Positions 6,700 through 9,761 of a DNA stretch of 9,761 nt are shown here, one piece after another. This DNA comes from Elusimicrobia bacterium RIFCSPHIGHO2_02_FULL_57_9. GTDB lineage: Bacteria; Elusimicrobiota; Elusimicrobia; UBA1565; UBA9628. The DNA lies in contig MGUO01000053.1 of assembly GCA_001800015.1 (NCBI GenBank), positions 1-9,761 of the forward strand, in the 5' to 3' direction. Position 1 is the stretch's first letter. Every line of letters begins with the position of its first letter. The notes below the pieces were generated by a model. That model searched no databases, was not told the origin of the DNA, and saw only the letters and a program-made list of their open reading frames with translations. A program made the position numbers and the translations under genes.

Positions 6700-7178
6700 A
6701 AGAGCCGTCTGGCCACACGGCGGTCGGTCCAAAACAAAAACAACACGCCGGCCGTCAGGCAATTGTAAAACGGATCGAACAGAAATGCCGGCCAGCCTAC
6801 CCAAACAAAGTATTTGGCGAAAACGACTCCGATCATGCCGAGAGCGAGAAAATAGGCCCAGGTCATCCCAAAAACGACGACGCATTGCGGGGCAAGCCCC
6901 GTTACGTCAACGAGCCGGCGCAGCGCGCCGGTTCCGTAGCCTGCCAAGGTCAAGGCCAGGGCATTAGCGCCGAATAAGGCAGGGTTAAGCACATCCAAAA
7001 AAAGGCCCCAACCAAATCCCAGGCACATCGCCCGGACCGGTCCTTGCCTGGCCGCTACAACTACCGTTAAAATAAGCAGCAGTTGGGGGGCGAGGCCGGC
7101 CAAGGAGAAATGGGTCGCCCACCACCATTGGATCAACATGGCGGTCAGGAAAAAAATTGCGCCGCGCAAAAAATTCAT
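6696..7178 (-). CDS. mreD: Rod-shape-determining membrane protein MreD
   Basis: MreD is a small multi-pass inner-membrane protein of the elongasome. The 160-residue product is strongly hydrophobic with about five or six membrane segments (roughly 6-20, 30-43, 51-64, 70-83, 100-120 and 137-150). The family signature near the middle is clear: GFGWGLFLDVLNPALFGANALALTLAGY (about 54-81), matching the GxxxGLxxD...GxnaL...GY pattern of MreD. Length matches the usual size of about 160-170. It shares an ATGA overlap with mreC upstream and another with mrdA downstream, so these three proteins are likely co-translated. MreD proteins diverge strongly, so the call rests on the signature plus the position between mreC and mrdA, which together leave little doubt. 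Confidence 0.93.
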   Translation of the reverse strand: MNFLRGAIFFLTAMLIQWWWATHFSLAGLAPQLLLILTVVVAARQGPVRAMCLGFGWGLFLDVLNPALFGANALALTLAGYGTGALRRLVDVTGLAPQCVVVFGMTWAYFLALGMIGVVFAKYFVWVGWPAFLFDPFYNCLTAGVLFLFWTDRRVARRLL

Positions 7179-8038
7179 TGTGTCCGGGATGCCATGTGGG
7201 CCTGCCGAGTTTTAAGTATCATGACTTCTTGAAGCTGCGAAGCCTCTACCGCCGGTTCAACCTCCACCGAATGAAAAGTCAGGAAGGGGTCTCGGGGAAA
7301 AATTTTTGAAACAACACCCACTAAAATATCGGAAGGAAACGTGGCGCTGGTCGGCGAGCTGTAGACAAGATCGCCTTTTTCCAGAACCGCTTCGGGCGGC
7401 AGATAATTGAGCAGCAGGCGCGATATGCCCTGCCCCTGAAGCAAGCCTTCCAGGTTTTTCGGAGTCTGCGTGCTGGGCGAGGTCAAATAAACCGCCACGG
7501 AAGAAAGCTCGTCGGTGACCAGCCGAACCAGCGAGGACTGCGGCCTGACTTCGATGACCCTGCCCAAGGCCACGAGCCGGCCGCCCCAGGAGCCTAGTAC
7601 GGGAGCGTTGAGCGCCACGCCTTGTTCGCCGCCCGCATCAACCATAACGCTTCGATACCAATGCAGCGGGTCTCTCTCCATGACATGGGCCCAGATAGGC
7701 GCGCTGGGCAGCCGGACTTTAAGCCCCAGGGCCGCGTTAAGCCTCTCATTTTCGGCCCGAAGCGTTTCCACCTCGGCCCGAGTCCAATCGCTGCTCTTAA
7801 GCTCCTGGCGCAGCAGCTGATTTTCTATGGCGGCCACCAGCAAATTGCGGGCATGAACCGGGATGTCCGCCAAGCGCTGCGCCCCCTGAGCGCCGTTAAA
7901 AGCGATGGGATCGAGGACATACACCGCGCAAGCCTTAAAAGCCCGCACCGGCGCGGACAAGGGCATAGACAGCAGCGTCAAAGCTATGACGCCAAAAGCT
8001 ATCAAGATATAATTTGAAATTCGAGTTTCACGGTGCAT
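7175..8038 (-). CDS. mreC: Rod-shape-determining protein MreC
   Basis: MreC links cytoplasmic MreB filaments to PBP2 in the periplasm and activates it. The 287-residue protein has a short basic tail (MHRETRISNY), one membrane anchor (about 10-27), a coiled-coil segment (about 65-105, with LLRQELKSSDWTRAEVETLRAENERLNAALGL), and the paired beta-barrel region (about 112-275) with VMERDPLHWYRSVMVDAGGEQGV and VYSSPTSATFPSDILVGVV, both typical MreC blocks. Length is normal for the family. The ATG is preceded by AGGA only 3 nt away, a tight spacing. A 56-bp spacer, the largest in the window, separates it from mreB. The stop codon overlaps the mreD start by 4 bp. Confidence 0.96.
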   Translation of the reverse strand: MHRETRISNYILIAFGVIALTLLSMPLSAPVRAFKACAVYVLDPIAFNGAQGAQRLADIPVHARNLLVAAIENQLLRQELKSSDWTRAEVETLRAENERLNAALGLKVRLPSAPIWAHVMERDPLHWYRSVMVDAGGEQGVALNAPVLGSWGGRLVALGRVIEVRPQSSLVRLVTDELSSVAVYLTSPSTQTPKNLEGLLQGQGISRLLLNYLPPEAVLEKGDLVYSSPTSATFPSDILVGVVSKIFPRDPFLTFHSVEVEPAVEASQLQEVMILKTRQAHMASRTQ

Positions 8039-8050
8039 ATGTCCTGGTGC

Positions 8051-8086
8051 ACTAAGCCCCGAGGGGCGACTAAGCGGCGAGGGTCT
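8051..8086 (-). repeat. Imperfect 18-bp tandem repeat in the mreB-mreC spacer
   Basis: On the minus strand the spacer reads CCCTCGCCGCTTAGTCGC followed directly by CCCTCGGGGCTTAGTGCA, two 18-nt units sharing CCCTCG and GCTTAGT. The exact 7-mer actaagc appears on the plus strand at 8051-8057 and 8069-8075. The second unit also forms a small GCCCC/GGGGC hairpin (8056-8067). No T run follows, so it is not an intrinsic terminator; it might be a processing or pausing site, or simply a local duplication. Confidence 0.55.
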
Positions 8087-8094
8087 GCTTCGGG

Positions 8095-9147
8095 CTAAGA
8101 GCCGCGGTAGCGATAGGACGTGACAAAGTCAGGACGCCGGTCCATGATGTGGTCCAGCTCTTCCATAAACTTGCCTGTTCCCATCGCAACGCAGCTCAAA
8201 GGATCCGCGGCGCGATGGACGGGAAGCTCTGTCTCTTGCCTGATCAGATCGGGCAGCCCCCTCAATAGAGAGCCCCCTCCCGCCAACATAATTCCACGGT
8301 CCACCAAATCCGCAGCCAATTCCGCCGGCGTCTCTTCCAGCGTGTTTTTGATCACATCCAGAATCAGCTGCACCGGCTCCATCAGCGCCTGGCGCACTTC
8401 TTCCGAGGTGATCAATACCGTCTTAGGAAGGCCGGTGGCCTGATCCCGGCCCTTCACTTCCATGGTTTTCTCTTCCTTAAGCGGGAAAACGGACCCGATC
8501 TGAATTTTCACGTCCTCCGAGGTCGTCTCGCCGATAAGCAGGTTGTATTTCCTGCGGAAATGCATCATCACGGCCTCGTCCATCTCATCGCCGGCGATAT
8601 CGATGGATTTGGAAACCACCAGCCCCCCCAAGGAAATAACCGCTGCCTCGGTCGTGCCGCCGCCGATGTCGACGATAAAATTCCCATGGGGCTCCGAGAT
8701 AGGCAAATCAGCGCCGATGGCGGCAGCCATGGGTTCTTCGATCAAATAAACTTCGCGCGCGCCCGCCTGTTCGGCGGATTCCTGGACCGCCCGGCGCTCG
8801 ACCTCTGTGATTCCTGAAGGAATGCCGATGACGATGCGCGGGTGAAGCAAGGAACGCCGGTTATGAACCTTGCGGATGAAATACTTGATCATCTCCTGGG
8901 TGACTTCGAAATCGGCGATAACGCCGTTTTTCAAAGGCCGCACCGCGACGATGGATGAAGGAGTGCGGCCAAGCATGCGTTTGGCCTCGGCGCCTATGGC
9001 CAAAACCCGGCGGGTTTCCCGGTCGATGGCTACGACGGAGGGCTCGCGCAGGACAATGCCTTGACCTTTGACATAAACCAGGGTATTGGCCGTGCCCAGG
9101 TCGATGCCCATGTCGTTGGAGAAAAGGCTGAACAGGAAATCAAACAT
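8095..9147 (-). CDS. mreB: Rod-shape-determining actin homologue MreB
   Basis: MreB polymerises into membrane-bound double filaments that guide sidewall synthesis. The 350-residue product has the full actin/Hsp70-type nucleotide fold: GIDLGTANT (phosphate 1, 14-22), VIGIPSGITEVERRAV (106-121), IEEPMAAAIG (136-145), FIVDIGGGTTE (phosphate 2, 157-167), and LAGGGSLLRGLPD (adenosine site, 288-300). The N-terminal MFDFLFSLFSND is hydrophobic on one face and may be the membrane-binding amphipathic helix. Length is usual for MreB (about 335-350). The ATG lies one base after the rplQ stop codon (TGAGATG), and I see no Shine-Dalgarno in front of it, so initiation is probably by ribosomes ending rplQ. 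Identification is certain; close relatives such as Mbl or MreBH are less likely given the following mreCD. Confidence 0.98.
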   Translation of the reverse strand: MFDFLFSLFSNDMGIDLGTANTLVYVKGQGIVLREPSVVAIDRETRRVLAIGAEAKRMLGRTPSSIVAVRPLKNGVIADFEVTQEMIKYFIRKVHNRRSLLHPRIVIGIPSGITEVERRAVQESAEQAGAREVYLIEEPMAAAIGADLPISEPHGNFIVDIGGGTTEAAVISLGGLVVSKSIDIAGDEMDEAVMMHFRRKYNLLIGETTSEDVKIQIGSVFPLKEEKTMEVKGRDQATGLPKTVLITSEEVRQALMEPVQLILDVIKNTLEETPAELAADLVDRGIMLAGGGSLLRGLPDLIRQETELPVHRAADPLSCVAMGTGKFMEELDHIMDRRPDFVTSYRYRGS

Positions 9148-9148
9148 C

Positions 9149-9493
9149 TCAGGAAACGAGCGCGATCAAGCCGCGTTTCGCGTTGTCGCTGGCCCGGGGC
9201 GCCAAGCGCATGATCCGGATATACCCGCCAGGACGCTGCGCGTAACGGGGAGCCAGAACGTCAAATAGCTTTTGATAGACGACTTTATCCTGAATCTTGC
9301 GGCGCACCAGATAATGCTTGCCTTGGCGGGCCTGGGTGATGATTTTTTCCACGAACGGGCGCAATTCCTTGGCTTTTGCCACGGTCGTTTCAACTTTTTC
9401 ATGCAAAATCAGGCTCGTCGCCATGTTGCGCAGCAAGGCCCTGCGATGAGAGCTTGTCACCCCCAACTTGCGGCCGCCCATTTGTTTTACCAT
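9149..9493 (-). CDS. rplQ: Large ribosomal subunit protein bL17
   Basis: L17 is a bacterial 50S subunit protein. The 114-residue product is basic and carries the family N-terminus almost unchanged (KLGVTSSHRRALLRNMATSLILHEKVETTVAKAKELRPFVEKIITQA), followed by the usual basic middle (KHYLVRRKIQDKVVYQKLFDVLAPRY) and the GGYIRIMRLAPRASDNAKRG block near the C-terminus. Length is at the short end of the common range. GGGAGAG stands 7 nt before the ATG. It follows rpoA by 21 bp, the standard order at the end of the alpha operon. The unusual point is what follows: the stop codon is one base from mreB. Confidence 0.98.
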   Translation of the reverse strand: MVKQMGGRKLGVTSSHRRALLRNMATSLILHEKVETTVAKAKELRPFVEKIITQARQGKHYLVRRKIQDKVVYQKLFDVLAPRYAQRPGGYIRIMRLAPRASDNAKRGLIALVS

Positions 9494-9500
9494 AAATTAA

Positions 9501-9507
9501 CTCTCCC
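9501..9507 (-). promoter_or_regulatory. Shine-Dalgarno of rplQ
   Basis: GGGAGAG on the minus strand lies 7 nt before the rplQ ATG in the 21-bp spacer after rpoA. It fixes the rplQ start and supports independent initiation for this highly expressed gene. Confidence 0.7.
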
Positions 9508-9514
9508 GTGGGGC

Positions 9515-9761
9515 TTAAGCCGCCGTGATAGTCCCCACCTGCATGCCCAAGGAAAGCCCCATATCCTTGAGGCGGTCCTTGATCTCATCGAGAGATTTCT
9601 TGCCGAAATTCTTGACGGCCAAGAGCTCCTCGTCTCGCCTGGAAACCAGCTCGCCGATGGTCTTGATCCGCGCGACCTTAAGGCAATTGGAGGCCCGTGA
9701 AGAAAGCTCGATCATTTCGATAGGCTGGGTCAGGATTTCCTTGAGCTTGGAGTCCATGTGA
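9515..9761 (-). CDS. rpoA: RNA polymerase alpha subunit, C-terminal domain (gene runs off the right edge)
   Basis: The alpha C-terminal domain binds UP-element DNA and activators at promoters. The frame is open to the window edge, giving 81 residues of the C-terminus; the in-frame ATG at 9755-9757 is internal, not the gene start. The visible part is the helix-hairpin-helix domain: PIEMIELSSRASNCLKVARIKTIGELVSRRDEELLAVKNFGKKSLDEIKDRLKDMGLSLGM. Residues that contact DNA in E. coli alpha have counterparts here: Arg265, Asn268 and Lys271 in SRASNCLK, and Gly296, Lys298 and Ser299 in NFGKKS. The N-terminal assembly domain is outside the window. rpoA followed by rplQ is the near-universal bacterial order. 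Confidence 0.97.
   Translation of the reverse strand, partial: HMDSKLKEILTQPIEMIELSSRASNCLKVARIKTIGELVSRRDEELLAVKNFGKKSLDEIKDRLKDMGLSLGMQVGTITAA

Noticed and set aside
6697..6885. Upstream extension of PBP2 to the ATG at 6885
   Set aside because: The added 62 residues are an alternate frame of mreD, rich in Arg and unlike any PBP2 N-terminus, while the ATGA overlap start puts the membrane anchor at the normal place.
6913..6929. 7-bp GC inverted repeat (ccggcgc / gcgccgg) in mreD
   Set aside because: It falls in codons for GALRR within the conserved MreD region and is expected by chance in GC-rich coding DNA.
9755..9757. ATG as the start of a short 80-residue gene
   Set aside because: The frame continues open to the window edge and the product is exactly an alpha C-terminal domain followed by rplQ, so this is an internal Met of rpoA.

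Overview
The window holds a single tightly packed run of nine genes, all on the minus strand, so transcription runs from high to low coordinates. In transcription order they are: the C-terminal end of rpoA (RNA polymerase alpha), rplQ (ribosomal protein L17), mreB, mreC, mreD, mrdA (PBP2), rodA, an RNase E/G-family ribonuclease, an AMIN-type N-acetylmuramoyl-L-alanine amidase, and the first 76 codons of murI (glutamate racemase), which leaves the window at base 1. Counting both partial genes there are ten coding regions, two of them cut by the edges. Spacers from right to left are 21, 1 and 56 bp, then overlaps of 4, 4 and 1 bp, a 12 bp gap, a probable 14 bp overlap and a 7 bp gap. There is no gene-free stretch longer than 56 bp and no promoter I could support.

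Region by region: 9149-9761 is the tail of a ribosomal-protein/alpha operon. Bases 4933-9147 encode the MreBCD cytoskeleton and the PBP2 transpeptidase, and 3596-4933 the RodA glycosyltransferase; together these form the complete elongasome core that makes a rod-shaped sidewall. Bases 1823-3583 encode an endoribonuclease with a long basic, probably disordered N-terminal tail. Bases 238-1836 encode a secreted three-domain peptidoglycan amidase. Bases 1-230 begin the enzyme that makes D-glutamate for peptidoglycan precursors. Functionally the run links gene expression (alpha, L17, RNase) with wall precursor supply, wall synthesis and wall cleavage.

The gene content points to a rod-shaped, probably diderm bacterium with moderately high G+C (judged by eye). 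AMIN-type amidases and RNase E/G genes next to mreBCD are familiar in diderms. The fusion of the alpha operon to mreBCD-mrdAB suggests a less studied phylum; Elusimicrobiota or a neighbouring uncultured lineage is a guess that I cannot verify here.

The window is mostly ordinary, well-conserved housekeeping DNA. I see no CRISPR array, transposon, tRNA, rRNA, toxin-antitoxin pair or defence system. The points that merit a second look are the double palindrome at the ribonuclease/amidase junction inside the amidase signal-peptide coding region, the joining of mreB to rplQ with one base between them, the enlarged RodA, and the RNase N-terminal tail.
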